A stretch of 64,000 nucleotides of DNA from Undaria pinnatifida (GCA_012845835.1 JABAKD010000004.1:10420022-10484021); one strand, 5' to 3'. Counted from the first letter of the stretch, positions 1 to 10,937 are shown. A program made the numbers and translations. The notes: generated by a model from the letters alone, not told the origin.

Positions 1-84
1 TATGTAGGGGTTTATGGTTGTTATCGTGGGTTCTGTTTTCCATGGTCCCCCGTCATAGCAAGGTCTGCAGCGTCATCCATCCCA

Positions 85-470
85 CCACATCGCAGCAGGG
101 GTTAGCACGGTTTGAGCCAAGCGTTTCTGGCCGGTTGAGCACCTCTTCTTCGTGTGAGGAAACTGCCGGTTGCTCTGACACTTTCACGAGTAAACTTGGT
201 CATGGGACTATTAGCGCATGCTACAAAGTGTTGGTCGGATTGCGCGAGCGAATGCCTTCGAAGTCATGTTTCGGGCGATGATGGATGATGGTGAGAAATT
301 GAGCTATTAGCTCCTCATTCATCATGTTAGGAGCTCAGAAAATTCTTAGAATCTGCTGCACCCTTAAGCGTGGGATGGCTGTGCGTATCAATCAAGGCCA
401 AGCGTTCCACACTAAAGCCTAGCATTAATGGTGAGCACAGCAATCAGAACCAGATATGGCGAGTAAAAAT
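85..470 (+). repeat. RepK dispersed repeat, copy 1
   Basis: The segment matches 11,190-11,560 and, reversed, 14,815-15,090. Shared landmarks are a stretch ending GCCTTCGAAGT, a CTCCTCATGTTAG block, CTCAGAAAATTCTTAGAATC followed by TGCTGCACCC and GTGGGATGGCT, and AGATATGGCG. It carries only one TCTGGCC..GGTTGAGC unit (about 128-143), while the copy at 10,980 has seven. No protein is recognisable in it. Confidence 0.7.
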
Positions 471-569
471 AGGAGAGTCTGTAGGGGGGGGGTTATCTAT
501 CGAGCGCTCTTTGATGGCTACGCATGGTCTCCCGTAATAGACGGTTGAGAAGATCTCATTTCTCGTGTT

Positions 570-728
570 ATTGATCAATAGGATATGAGCCCCGACGTGT
601 TTTTGGTCGATAGAATATGAGCTCCCAACGTGCTCTCGGTCAATAGGGTATGAGCCCCGACGTTTGGTTTGATCAATACGATGTGAGCCCCGACATGTTT
701 TCGGTCAATACGATATGAGCCCCGAACA
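570..728. repeat. 33-bp tandem repeat, five units
   Basis: Units of about 33 bp centre on ATGAGCCCCGACGTG followed by a GGTCAATA-like stretch, at roughly 585, 617, 650, 683 and 715. Because the period is a multiple of three, the minus strand stays open with an 11-residue repeat (VGAH/LGAH). This looks like a by-product of the array, not a gene. Confidence 0.8.
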
Positions 729-790
729 CGTTCAAATATAGGGCTGTGCACAAGCAGCCTCAATCAGCAGATTTTTTACTGACTGCCTTG

Positions 791-1574
791 GGCCATTTCT
801 TATACAGTCGGATTCCGCCAGTCGAAAACGGCCCTTTTCAACTGGATTATTTTCGACTGTATTCTTCTGGTCCTTCTTATCGTCAGTCGAGTCGATTTTA
901 TAGTATTTGTGCTCTTCCTAGAGGCGGTTGGTGTGAGGGAGTACTGCGGTATGGCAGTCGAAAATCGGTCGGCAGCTCTAAGCTTCGCGCGTTCTTCGCG
1001 AGCAGCGCGTGCTTCACGCACGACGAACCTTCGTCCAAGCGGGTTGGTCGCGTTGGGCTTAGCCGAAGGCCGCCATAGCTACGTTCGTGGCGTTGTACTC
1101 AGCCGAGAGTCGCCAAAGCCACAGCAGGCGTAGCCGTTGTTGGCAAAATGGCGTCGATAACGCGCGCTACTGCTGTCTTGTGATACACGCTGCTGGCGAG
1201 TGGAGCTAGGAGTGCGCCAGGCTGACTTGCGGCGAGAAGCAACAGAAGTGATAGCCAAGGCAACGTCGACGCTGTTGTATGATACTGCTGTGTGGTACCT
1301 GGTATGGGTGTGTGATCGTGTGTGTGTGTTTTATGGTGGGATGAGCGATGCGATGGGTTCAAAAAACAGGTGTAAAAAAATTCGACTGAGTTTTTCGACT
1401 GACAGATCCAGTCGAAAAAGTCAAGTTTTTCGACTGGGTCGCCCAGTCGGAAAACTCAGTCGGAAAGAGTTGAGTCGAAAAAAAACTTTTTCGACTGTGT
1501 AAGAAAGCCCGATTTGGGCTTCAGTCGAAAACGGCCGTTTTCAACTGACAAATCCGACTGTATAAGAAATGGCC
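791..1574. mobile_element. MITE-1: 784-bp element with ~50-bp terminal inverted repeats
   Basis: The left end starts GGCCATTTCTTATACAGTCG and the right end is its reverse complement, ending CGACTGTATAAGAAATGGCC. The inverted match continues for about 50 bp with few changes. AGTCGA/TCGACT-type motifs occur about 14 times, clustered in the two subterminal zones at 811-965 and 1,380-1,560. No transposase-like frame is present, so this is a non-autonomous DNA element. Flanks are CCTTG and TTACG, so no target duplication is certain. Confidence 0.85.
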
Positions 1575-3115
1575 TTACGAATCAATGCACTAGACTTCAT
1601 CCGTGTACTGGATTGCACTAAAATTGTATGTTGGGCGTCATCCATATACTGGATTGCATTAGTATACTGGGCTGGATCAGTATTCTGCAGCGGTGCACTG
1701 TGTTCGAGCAACGAGAGCCCTCCTACCGCTCTTCTACCGGAGCTCATTTGGATGGGTTTCCCAGATGGAATATGGCGTGTTCCTTGGACGTACGCGTACA
1801 ATTAAAAACCTACTGGCATCCTACTTGCCCGACTAATTCACTAAATGCATGCGGCCAATGTTAATCTAATGGCAGTATATACCTTACCAGCGCGCAGCCC
1901 TAGTAATTATCTAGTCGTGTTTCTTATTGTTTTCTTGTCGTTATCACCAAGGTTGCCATCCGACAATCAATGTGCAGGCAGCATGATGAGCTTCAACATC
2001 GATCACTCATACAAACATTCCGGGAGAGCAGAGGTGTTTCCTATTGCTGGAGCAAGATGCAGAAGATCCGTGATCACAACAATCTACTCAATACCTATCC
2101 GACAATAATTGTAAGCTCGAGTTATATAGACTAATGTGCTTGAAAACGTTGCGAACCTCCGAGATATTAGGCAGGGGATGATAAATGAGCATTCCCGGGG
2201 CAACAACGGATGTGCCAATCCCTTGATCTATCTGCATGGGGATGCAATTATCAACCAGTCGTGGGTTTGTGATAGCAGTACCGCATGGCCTCAATCACGT
2301 ATTGTGATTATATTGACTAATAGTATGTTCCATATCGAGCCTGTAGATATTGTCGTACTGGTAACAAAAATTTTAAATACTGCTGTCGTAGCGACATACC
2401 TGGTGTACATACCAGAAAATTAACGAGTGAGACTCTACTCGATATTCAGTTTGTATCAGATCGAAGTATGCTAAGTTGGGCTGTTAAGAATGAGAAATAC
2501 CGATTATTGTACGTTATTTTTCTTAGTCCTGCCGCGGACTCCATTTTGTAAGGGTATAGGGCGGGGACACAGAGTGACCCCTGCCCGTCTGCCTATTGAG
2601 CAGGTCCTCGGAGAGTACTCAATTTCTTAACCTCAGGGGAGGCGTAGCTTTATTGGATTCACCAGAGCCCTGGATGACTTTCGAGCGCCGAGGCGCACGC
2701 CTCGGTTTCATTTCCTGACTACCCCTAATTGATAACGCCAATATGTCATACGAAAATGGCCATTACCCATCAAATCAGATAATTGCAAGCCTTTCGAGGC
2801 CGTACCATAGTGGTGCAAGGGTACACGATCAATAGGTACCATTGGTATTACCGTGATATTCGCCATCCGATCATATGCAGCATGAGAGTCCATTGCGCCA
2901 AATCGTTAATAAAAGAAAAATCAAGCCCATGTTTGCCATCCGACAGTGCGCTGTTATTTTGTTTTTACAGCCTGGTTAAACCTCCAACAAGTGCAGCGTG
3001 GGCGTCAGCCACAAAAAAAAAGTGTTCGCTAGATAAACTTTCAAGCATAGATTCCATTTGTGTTGGATTCCATTGATTTTCTTCTTCGTTGCCTGAGAAA
3101 TTGCTGATGAATGTC
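1575..3115. other. No recognised gene or repeat family
   Basis: Only short open frames are present (95-97 codons at most). Short direct repeats of TACTGGATTGCA occur near 1,605-1,665, and a small hairpin with arms CCGAGGCG/CGCCTCGG lies near 2,686-2,703. Nothing else stands out. Confidence 0.5.
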
Positions 3116-3144
3116 GGACATTGAACACCAACGCTACGGTATTG

Positions 3145-3215
3145 TAGTACCATACTCTACCATACTCTATCATACTCTATCGTACTCTATCGTACTCTAT
3201 CATGCTCTATCACAG
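3145..3215. repeat. 10-bp minisatellite CATACTCTAT, copy 1
   Basis: About seven units of a 10-mer close to CATACTCTAT or CGTACTCTAT. A second, more diverged array lies at 9,000-9,125. Both are followed by the same downstream sequence (CACTCGC...CTCTGCACCTCAC), so the array belongs to a larger repeat. Confidence 0.8.
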
Positions 3216-3299
3216 TACGGACACTGGGTGTGCTGGATGTCGACGAGTAGAAGAACGGTTTAATGTGAAGAACACACACACATTGTTGTACTATGCCCT

Positions 3300-3350
3300 C
3301 ATTCTCCCTGCCGAATTTGAGCCACTCGCAGGAGCGACTCTGCACCTCAC
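3300..3350 (+). repeat. RepL fragment with CACTCGC..GAGCGACTC core
   Basis: It resembles 9,163-9,200, 9,395-9,440 and 11,968-12,030, where a palindrome close to CACTCGCGCGAGTG is followed by a CTGC-CC-CAC-TG segment and short A-runs. Family boundaries are not resolved. Confidence 0.5.
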
Positions 3351-3784
3351 GGGCACAAAGACTCGAGGAGACTTGATTTATCCGATTTTTTGGCGCAGCG
3401 TACCGCTTACTACAATTCCGGTTCACATGAATTCACGCCGCATGGTAAGTCACACGGCACGAAACCTCAATATCGCAAAGGGATGAGGGGGCTCGCTCCG
3501 GCGAGAAACCCCGAGCCACTTCCAAAAAGGGGTACTGAAATCAACACAATAACCAACATAACCCCCCTACAACTGTTTTACAGTAGCTTACAGTAGCCAA
3601 AATAATAACTTGAGCAAGCTCATCATCATGCCGCTCTCTGCATATCGTCGGCTGGCCAAAACAGCAATAACGAAGATTTTCCATCTGTATATACATTAGC
3701 AGGTGGCGAACGAAAAGTACAGGAGCAATGCGATAAATACCGGAAATTTGAACTGTTTTTCACTGCTCCAGGGGCGAGTCGGGT

Positions 3785-4645
3785 CAGAGTGACCCGACCC
3801 CGACCCGACCCGTGATTTGTGAAACCATCCTAGCCCGACCCCGACCCGACCCGACCCGACCCGACCCGACCGACCGACCCGACCCGACCCGACCCGACCC
3901 GACCCGACCCGACCCGACCCGACCCGACCCGACCCGACCCGACCCGACCCGACCCGACCCGACCCGACCCGACCCGACCCGACCCGACCCGACCCGACCC
4001 GACCCGACCCGACCCGACCCGACCCGACCCGACCCGACCCGACCCGACCCGACCCGACCCGACCCGACCCGACCCGACCCGACCCGACCCGACCCGACCC
4101 GACCCGACCCGACCCGACCCGACCCGACCCGACCCGACCCGACCCGACCCGACCCGACCCGACCCGACCCGACCCGAACCGAACCGACCCGAACCGAACC
4201 GAACCGAACCGAACCGAACCGAACCGAACCGAACCGAACCGAACCCGAACCGAACCGAACCGAACCGAACCGAACCGAACCGAACCGAACCGAACCGAAC
4301 CGAACCGAACCGAACCGAACCGAACCGAACCGAACCGAACCGAACCGAACCGAACCGAACCGAACCGAACCGAACCGAACCGAACCGAACCGAACCGAAC
4401 CGAACCGAACCGAACCGAACCGAACCGAACCGAACCGAACCGAACCGAACCGAACCGAACCGAACCGAACCGAACGAACCGAACCGAACCGAACCGAACC
4501 GACGAACCGAACCGAACCGAACCGAACCGAACCGAACCGAACCGAACCGAACCGAACCGAACCGAACCGAACCGAACCGAACCGAACCGAACCGAACCGA
4601 ACCGAACCGAACCGAACCGAACCGTACCGAACCGAACCGAACGGA
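3785..4645. repeat. Pentanucleotide satellite (CCCGA)n then (CCGAA)n, ~850 bp
   Basis: Nearly perfect CCCGA units run from about 3,790 to 4,170. They pass through a mixed zone at 4,170-4,190 into nearly perfect CCGAA units up to about 4,640, with a few one- or two-base slips near 4,240, 4,475 and 4,500. A pentamer without stop codons keeps several frames open on both strands for 277-326 codons. The encoded RTEPN, DPTRP and SVRFG repeats are therefore artefacts of the array. Confidence 0.97.
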
Positions 4646-5138
4646 CTTATGATAAAATGACACCTTCTGGCCCTATTCGACGCATCCCACGACTTGAAAC
4701 CCTGTGAAAACCGACCCCAGACGTGTCGGGTAATGACCCGTAAAAAAGCCCTGATTAATACCAACGACGCCTACGTGATCAATTGATCAATGGTATACTT
4801 CGAAGTATTGCGTTTGGCGGAATGTTTTGTTTTTACCCGCTTTTCATCGCAATACCGATGATAGGAAGTATCGTACAGGAAAAGTTGCCCCCATTCTGCA
4901 AAACTCCTCGGCAAGAAATTCAGGGTCGTTTACTCACAATAGCTAAAAAAAAGTACACCTAAGTGCTTTCAACGGTGCCATCGAAAATCTCATACTTCGT
5001 ATAACAGTCAATGGTATTCTGTGCACAATTATGGTGGACAAAAAAAATAGTAAAGCTGAGCCTCGCCGTCAAGCTGACGTTTCATACCATGTTACTACCC
5101 GGCGCCTTCTATATGATAAAGCAGCTGTTACGGCCATA
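4646..5138. other. No recognised gene or repeat
   Basis: Moderately AT-rich sequence with only short frames. Nothing supportable is seen. Confidence 0.5.
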
Positions 5139-5325
5139 CAGTGGGCACCCCGATTTAAGAGCGCCTCGGGTGGCAAGCGCAAACAAGCGCTCTTAGCTAC
5201 ACATTGCTCTCTCAGCTCTAGTGGGAAATATATATATTTTTAAATTGGCGTGGCATGCCGATTTGACCGCTTGTAAAGCCCCGAATGCTCTTATCCTGGG
5301 CGCTCTTAAATCGGGGTACCCACTG
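5139..5325. mobile_element. MITE-3 copy 1, 187 bp
   Basis: The left end reads CAGTGGGCACCCCGATTTAA followed by GAGCGCC. The right end is its near-perfect reverse complement, ending TTAAATCGGGGTACCCACTG. The interior has AAACAAGCGCTCTTA and TTTGACCGCTTGTAAA, shared with the copy at 52,110. It is too short to code for anything. Confidence 0.85.
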
Positions 5326-5459
5326 CTGTATCGATTTTGACAATCCTAGGTGCGCTGAGCAAGGGTCGCTTGAAGCACCACACAACACTGCTTTTTTTGT
5401 TTCGATTGTCACTTCTACTTTTCAGCTCGATTCGTGTCATGGGAGAGGCTTTAGCCTTA

Positions 5460-5500
5460 GCACCCTTCTGAACAAGCCGTGGTCACAGGGACTATTTTTA
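5460..5500 (-). repeat. Possible SINE-1 3' fragment
   Basis: CTTCTGAACAAGCCGTGGTCACAGG closely follows the SINE-1 3' region (compare 14,205-14,226 and 41,440-41,465). Only about 40 bp are recognisable. Confidence 0.45.
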
Positions 5501-5814
5501 TGCCAACATGGATGCAATACTATTTACCCGGTTTTCTCCCCCGAAAAATCCTAAGCCGAAAGGGTTTGATTTGCATACGCAGCTGTATCGTGGTAACCCC
5601 GGTAATATGCTCAACACTAATGTATACTAATGGTATGCTTGATTTTCGAGTCGAACCTCGTGGTCGTGATACACCAGAACTTCCATCGAAGTAGGTGGGC
5701 GCTTCCACGTTCGTCAATAACAATAGCCAAAAACGGGACGTACGTATCATACCGTATTGCAACACGCCACGCATGATACCCCCCACGCCCCTGCGATGCG
5801 ATCTCTGAGTGATA

Positions 5815-5930
5815 GGCGAAAACCGGACCGCGTGCTCCGTCCCGATATTGTAGGGTGCGAGAGTCTGATAGCTATTGTCACATGACTACGGCCATGAAAA
5901 CAATATCCACCCCCCCCCCCCCCCCCTCCC
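5815..5930. repeat. RepG fragment ending in a C-run
   Basis: GTGCTCCGTCCCG, GCGAGAGTCTGATAG, CATGACTACGGCCATG and a run of about 20 Cs occur in the same order as in RepG copies at 29,240-29,330 and 29,800-29,890. Confidence 0.6.
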
Positions 5931-6289
5931 TTCGCGTCCACGTCATGAATTTCCGAGACGGTTACATGAAAAGGGCACAAGGGAGCACACACCACGAAAA
6001 TCAATGGTGACCTTGGAGAAAAAACTCTGAAACGCATACTTCCTTCAATATTTTATTTAACGTCATCCGACAGTGCGCCGCAGCGTCGACAATGAATACC
6101 AACTTTGGTTGAGTAGGCCGGCTGTTTGTGACGCTGCTGTTTTCTGTATCGTAGCCTCTCTTGCCCGACATGGAATCCGTCGGGTGTTCGTCACGCTGCT
6201 CCTATTATTTTCGTCATTTTTTCGCGTACACGTTCAACTCAAATAGGCTATCACGACATACATGCTGTTAAAACAGTTCTTGCATACCA

Positions 6290-8100
6290 GGTACCAGGAT
6301 ATGTGATCCCATACATGGGCGTAGCACGGATAATACGATCATCAGAATTTCTTGGTGTCTTGCGTATTTTGCTTCTTCTGTTCAGAAAAAAAATGCTCCC
6401 ACGGCCGTGGCGCCATCGGCGTGGGGGCGGGGGTGCCGCGTATACCCTAACCAGTTGTGGGTTTAGAACTGGGGTTGAAAAGCCCGGCAGCCTTGCGCCT
6501 TGCAAGCGATCGCTTCTTCGATGGCTTACACGCTACTATAACTCTCGCCTGTATAGGCCGGCATCGTTCGTGATATCGTGCGGTGATTTGGTAGCATACC
6601 GAGCGCTTGCACAGCGGTTGGTTTTTAGGTCCATGCGTGCGGTCTTTCGAAACAACTCCAGTAGTTATATGTTGGTTATATAGTACTACCTGGGACCACT
6701 GAGCTACTTGGTCACGTGACTCAAGTAGCTCAGTGGTTTATCCTTTATAATAAACGAAGAAAAGAAAACGGAAAAAAAACAAAGCTCGACCGGTGTCGGC
6801 AGAGAGAGGCGTAACGAGGGTAGAAAAGCCCCAAAAGCCTTGTGCCGTGCGAACGAGCGCCTGGATGCCTACGTCACCCGCTGCTGCTCTCACCTGTGTG
6901 TTGCTGGGCATCGCTCATCGTATACATAGTGAGGATATTGAATCTAACATGATACGAACTCAGTCCCGACACAGCGACGGGTTTTGGTCCTAGGATATGA
7001 TGGTCTTTGGAAAATGGCGTGACCCGACATGCCTACCATACGAAGCGAAGCTCGACCGATGCGGGTTTGTATGGACTGGGGTTCAGCACAATCTCCGCAA
7101 GAGTCTTGCGTCTTGCAAGCGAGCGCCGCGATGGCTATGTTTCCTGCTACTGGTTGCTCTCATTTGTGTTGTGCATGTTGGCATCGTACGTGATACCGTA
7201 CGGTGGTATGATATCGTGCTGAGTCCTCGCACGGCAGCACAGAATTTTGGTCCAGAACGCCTTTGGAACCATCTAAAGAAGCTTCCTGGTACCAGGTATA
7301 ACGTATCTATGGTGCGAAGCTTGACCGGTGTGGATGTGGAATGAGGTATGGAAATCCCACCAGCATTGGGTCTTGCGGACGAGCGCTTCGATGGCCATCT
7401 TGCCCGCTGCTTCTGCTCTCATCTGCAACGCCCCGTATCGTTCGTGATACCGTACGGTGATCTGATATTACATTGAGTCCTCGCACAACAGCAACCGATA
7501 CGGGTTTTCAGGTCCACACATACATCTACCTGGTATATACGAAGCACGACATTTCGAACCGGCTGGAGAAAATAGATCCATGATGCGAAGCTCGCCCGTG
7601 TGGTTGTAGAACGGGGCTCGGGAACCACAACAACCAAGCGGATGCTCCGATGACTCCCCCCTTGTTTTGACCCCTCTGCTTGCTTCCAGCTGTATTTTCG
7701 CCGGCATCATTAGGGGTATGATACCGTACGGTAATCTGATATCATGGTATCATACTGAGTCCTCCCACGTCAGCACTGGCTTTTGGTCCTTGCAAGCTTT
7801 TGAAAAAACAAAGAGATGACTGTGTGTACGAGTATCTGGTACGAAACTCGATGGACCGGTGGGGATGTGGAATACAAAGCGTTGAAAAATAAAAAGAACA
7901 GCATTGCGCCTCGCGAGCACGACGCTATCAGAGCTCCCGCGCGCCGGCTGCAAATCTCGCGTCATGCTTTTATGCATCTTTACCTGCTGTTGCTCTCACC
8001 TGTATTGCTCGGCATCGTTCGTGATAATGCGGTTATATGATGATGCTCAGTCCCGCACAGCAGCGGGTTATGATCAAAGGCAGTCAGTCGAAACAGCTCG
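6290..8100. repeat. RepD: ~265-bp degenerate tandem satellite, about six units
   Basis: Each unit has a GAAGCTCGACCGGTG-like start, a CTTGCAAGCGAGCGC stretch, CTGCTGCTCTCACCTGT, a CATCGTTCGTGATACCGTACGG block, and CTGAGTCCTCGCACAGCAGC followed by GGGTTTTGGTCC. The GTGATACCGTACGG block recurs near 6,568, 7,190, 7,443, 7,715 and 8,015, with a decayed copy near 6,906. Units are clearly diverged, so the array is old. Small frames inside it are not conserved between units. Confidence 0.8.
6695..6737. other. 43-bp near-perfect palindrome with an A-box-like arm
   Basis: Sixteen-base arms (ACCACTGAGCTACTTG and CAAGTAGCTCAGTGGT) flank a centre that is itself palindromic (GTCACGTGAC plus one T). Each arm read outward gives TAGCTCAGTGG, which matches the tRNA internal promoter A box. 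No B box lies at tRNA distance on either side. It sits inside the RepD array. Confidence 0.85.
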
Positions 8101-8344
8101 AACGAGGTGTGGTTCGAAAATCCCAGCAGAAACATTTTTTGGAAAACGGCCTCCCAGCCTTGCGCTTTATGCAAACTCCGCGAGGTCTCGGTGGAACCTC
8201 TGGGGCAGGGGGCAGCTGCCTATCATCGCGCTGCGGCAGATTCCAATTGTGAAATAACCCCATACACGCCCCGTGTCCGGCGTCCCGTATGCGGTGGTTT
8301 TCAACGGTTTCCGATCCATGGCGTAGGGCAGTGGCCCCTTAAAA

Positions 8345-8995
8345 AACCGCTCTCGAGTGTGTTGGAAACCCCCTGAACATGATCCCGCCGGTCGAGTGTA
8401 TGTTGTTGGCACGGGTGTGGTCGTGGTGTCTTCCTTCAACTCTACGGCAGTCAACAACTTGAGACTTCGTCCTAGTTTTCTCCCGGGAGACATGCAAGCT
8501 CCGACGTGACCAAAGGATATCACGTACCCTCGCCCGAGAGACAGAAGAAGGTAGAGAAGTAGAGAAGGGCATCAAGAAAACGCGGCGCAATAGCAATATG
8601 ATACATACCGTTTCGCGGTTTTTACAGCTGTTTCAACTTTCGCCAGCCTGTCGGCCACTTCCGTAAAGACGCACCAACAAGCTGACGGCCTCTTTAGACG
8701 AAGTATATATAGTAGGTTTAGTGTGGGTATGTCCTTGGCGGCTGTTCATCAAGGGGCAAGAAGTGCCGCCAACAACGTTCAACCGACGCTGTTCGTTGCG
8801 TTTTTACTTTTTTTTATCGCGTCGCTTTCACTCCTCCCGTCAAAGTTCCAGTGTTCAAGTTGTTTGGTCGTTGCTTTGGCGAACTACGGGCTGTCAACTT
8901 TTTTTCTTGGAGTTGTACACAATTGGTTTGCTTTGTAAAAAAAAACGTCCGTTCTCATTTTAGGCTCCGTTCCCATTTTTCCGAAAACTCTGTTC
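8345..8995. other. No recognised gene or repeat
   Basis: Overlapping frames of 70-118 codons occur on both strands with no shared feature or motif. A TATATATA stretch lies near 8,704. Nothing else is supportable. Confidence 0.45.
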
Positions 8996-8999
8996 CTAT

Positions 9000-9125
9000 C
9001 ATACACCATCATACTCCATCATGCTCTACCATACACTATATTATACTCTATCAATACTCTATTATACTCCATCATTTATTGTAGTATCATATATATGCTC
9101 TACTCTATCATACTCTTCTTATCAT
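9000..9125. repeat. 10-bp minisatellite CATACTCTAT, copy 2
   Basis: Diverged 10-mers (CATACTCCAT, CATGCTCTAC, TATACTCTAT and similar) interrupted by TTATTGTAGTATCATA. It is paralogous to 3,145-3,215. Confidence 0.75.
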
Positions 9126-9162
9126 TGTAGTATCACACCCTATTTTGCACTGACGGGTGTGG

Positions 9163-9440
9163 GCCACTCGCCCGAGTGAACTCTGCACCTCACTGCGAAA
9201 AATGTCTCCAGCCCTGGGTGCGGGTTATTTTGGCTCGGCGTGTGGCTAATAATGGAGGTGCGTCCCGTATACCGCGAAACAAAGACACGAAAGAGTTGAA
9301 AAACCGCAACAAAGAACACGGTGCATACCGCGAAACAAAGAAAGACACGCGAAACTTCAAGACCGCGAAAGGGACACGGGGGGCGGGGGGTTACTCGCGC
9401 GAGTGAGCCCCCTGCCCACACTGAAAAAAGAGGCCCCAAA
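9163..9440 (+). repeat. RepL copy with direct terminal similarity
   Basis: GGCCACTCGCCCGAGTGAAC at the left and TTACTCGCGCGAGTGAGCCC at the right are direct, not inverted, repeats. Each is followed by CTGC-CC-CACTG and A-runs. Between them TACCGCGAAACAAAGA occurs twice (near 9,270 and 9,325). No coding potential is seen. Confidence 0.6.
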
Positions 9441-9589
9441 AAGTGACCACCCTGTATCGTATAGCCTCGGTTGTGCGCTATATATATTTTTTTTTTCCAG
9501 GCCATTATTCACTTAGGAGTAGAGCTTTTTTATACCACACCCAAAAACTGATCTCGAGATTAAAGAAGCGAACTTCAAAGTACATCCCG

Positions 9590-9870
9590 ACGTGGTTGCT
9601 ACGACAGAGGCATTGCTTTTTTGGCTGAAATAATCTCTGCGCATTTGACGGGACGGCGCCCCTCAGCCCAAAATCGGACGTCGAAATATCTCGGGGTGTA
9701 TTTTCTTGTTGAATACAAGGTTGTACATATGTCAATTTAGTCAGCATTTTTTTAGTCTGCTCGTCAGGTTTAACTTTCGCTTCACTCAAACAAAGGTTTT
9801 TGGGTCAAATGTATAGAAGAGGGCTCATCAGAAATTAGCGGGTGCGCCTCTGTCGTAGCAATGCATGCGT
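9590..9870. mobile_element. MITE-2 copy (diverged), ~280 bp
   Basis: The left end ACGTGGTTGCTACGACAGAG and the right end GCCTCTGTCGTAGCAATGCA form an inverted pair over about 18 bp. The interior CCCAAAATCGGACGTCGAAAT matches the MITE-2 core (normally CCCAAAATCGTCGGAAA). It is non-coding. Confidence 0.7.
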
Positions 9871-9879
9871 CACAAGAAT

Positions 9880-10250
9880 GACCAAACCCACGCGGCGTAG
9901 GCACGTAAAAAAAAAGTGTATAAATATGTCAAAGAAGGTTGACATTTTAGCGCTATAATTTCCCCTAAATGTAGGCCTTGGTCACGACGCCATACAGCTA
10001 CAGAAAGCATCCCGTTTTAGATTGGAGAAGAAGTGTAAAACAAACCATGTGCGTTGATGGGGCACATCGCCCCAAAGCTCGAGGACGTGTCGCCGCGTGC
10101 GGTCGGCGTGTGTGAAGTTCTTAACGAAAACCAGCTGAGAAAACGTTGTGGCGATTTCTTAACGCCTTGTGTGACTGCATGTCGTCAAAGCATGATATGA
10201 GACCCAAGCTTCTCTAAGGCAAATATCGTGAGTTATCCCACGAACGCGTG
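9880..10250. other. No recognised gene or repeat
   Basis: No shared element is found with the rest of the window, and only very short frames are present. Confidence 0.45.
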
Positions 10251-10256
10251 CCACGG

Positions 10257-10937
10257 ACGTGCTACGAGAGAGGTGCATCACTTTTTGTCTGTGGTTTCCT
10301 CAATTCGGGAGCTTAAGACAGCTCCCAAAGAAACAGATTTGTTGGAGAAAAATAAAAATCTGCTACCGGATGAAAAGTTCCATGGGCCTAGGGTGCACGA
10401 CGAGAATTGCGCAAAAATAAAAAATCGTGTACTTTCCGACGATTTTGAGTTGAAGAGCCCCGCGTCATCCAGAAATTGTTTTCGCCAGAAAGAGGTATAC
10501 CTTAATACATTTTACGACGATTTTGGGTTGAGGAACTCCGTCATTCAGAAAACGTTTCGCCAGAAAGAGGTATACCTTAATACCTTAGTACAATTTACGA
10601 CAATTTGGGGTTAAGAAGCCCGTCGTTCAGAAACCTTTTTTGCCAGAAAGAGGTATACCTTAATACGTTAGTACAATTCACGACGATTTGGGGTCAAGGA
10701 GCCCCGCGTCATCCAGAAAACGTTTTCGCCAGAAAGAGGTATACCTTAATACCTCAATACAATTTACGACGATTTGGGGTTCAAGGAGCCCCGTCATTCA
10801 GAAAACTGTTTCGCCAGAAAGAGGTATACCTTAATATCCTAATACAATTTACGACGATTTTGGGTTAAGGAGCCCCGTCATTCAGAAACCATTCATTTCA
10901 GACGAAAAGTGCTATCTCTATCATCGTAGAATTCGTC
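10257..10937 (+). mobile_element. MITE-2 copy enlarged by an internal satellite
   Basis: The left end is ACGTGCTACGAGAGAGGTGC and the right end has ATCATCGTAGAATTCGTCC, the inverted partner in degraded form. The 5' half (10,275-10,430) matches ordinary copies: TTTGTCTGTGGTTTCCTCAA, a GGGAGCTTAAGACA stretch, and GGATGAAAAGTTCCATGGGC. The 3' part of the element is expanded into the tandem array listed separately, taking the copy from the usual ~280 bp to ~680 bp. Confidence 0.8.
10434..10900 (+). repeat. ~85-bp tandem array inside MITE-2
   Basis: Six units each contain TACGACGATTTTGGGTTAAG, a GAGCCCCGTCATTCAGAAAA stretch and GCCAGAAAGAGGTATACCTT. The ACGACGATTT landmark falls near 10,437, 10,514, 10,594, 10,679, 10,765 and 10,850. 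Single-unit versions are present in the other MITE-2 copies, so this array was amplified in place. Confidence 0.9.

Noticed and set aside
575-763. CRISPR array (also considered for 10,980-11,186)
   Set aside because: Units are contiguous tandem repeats without unique spacers, in a eukaryotic-looking context.
3784-4764. Overlapping open frames of 277-326 codons on both strands (RTEPN/SVRFG repeats)
   Set aside because: They exist only because a stop-free pentamer reads open in several frames. No start context, end or unique domain is present.
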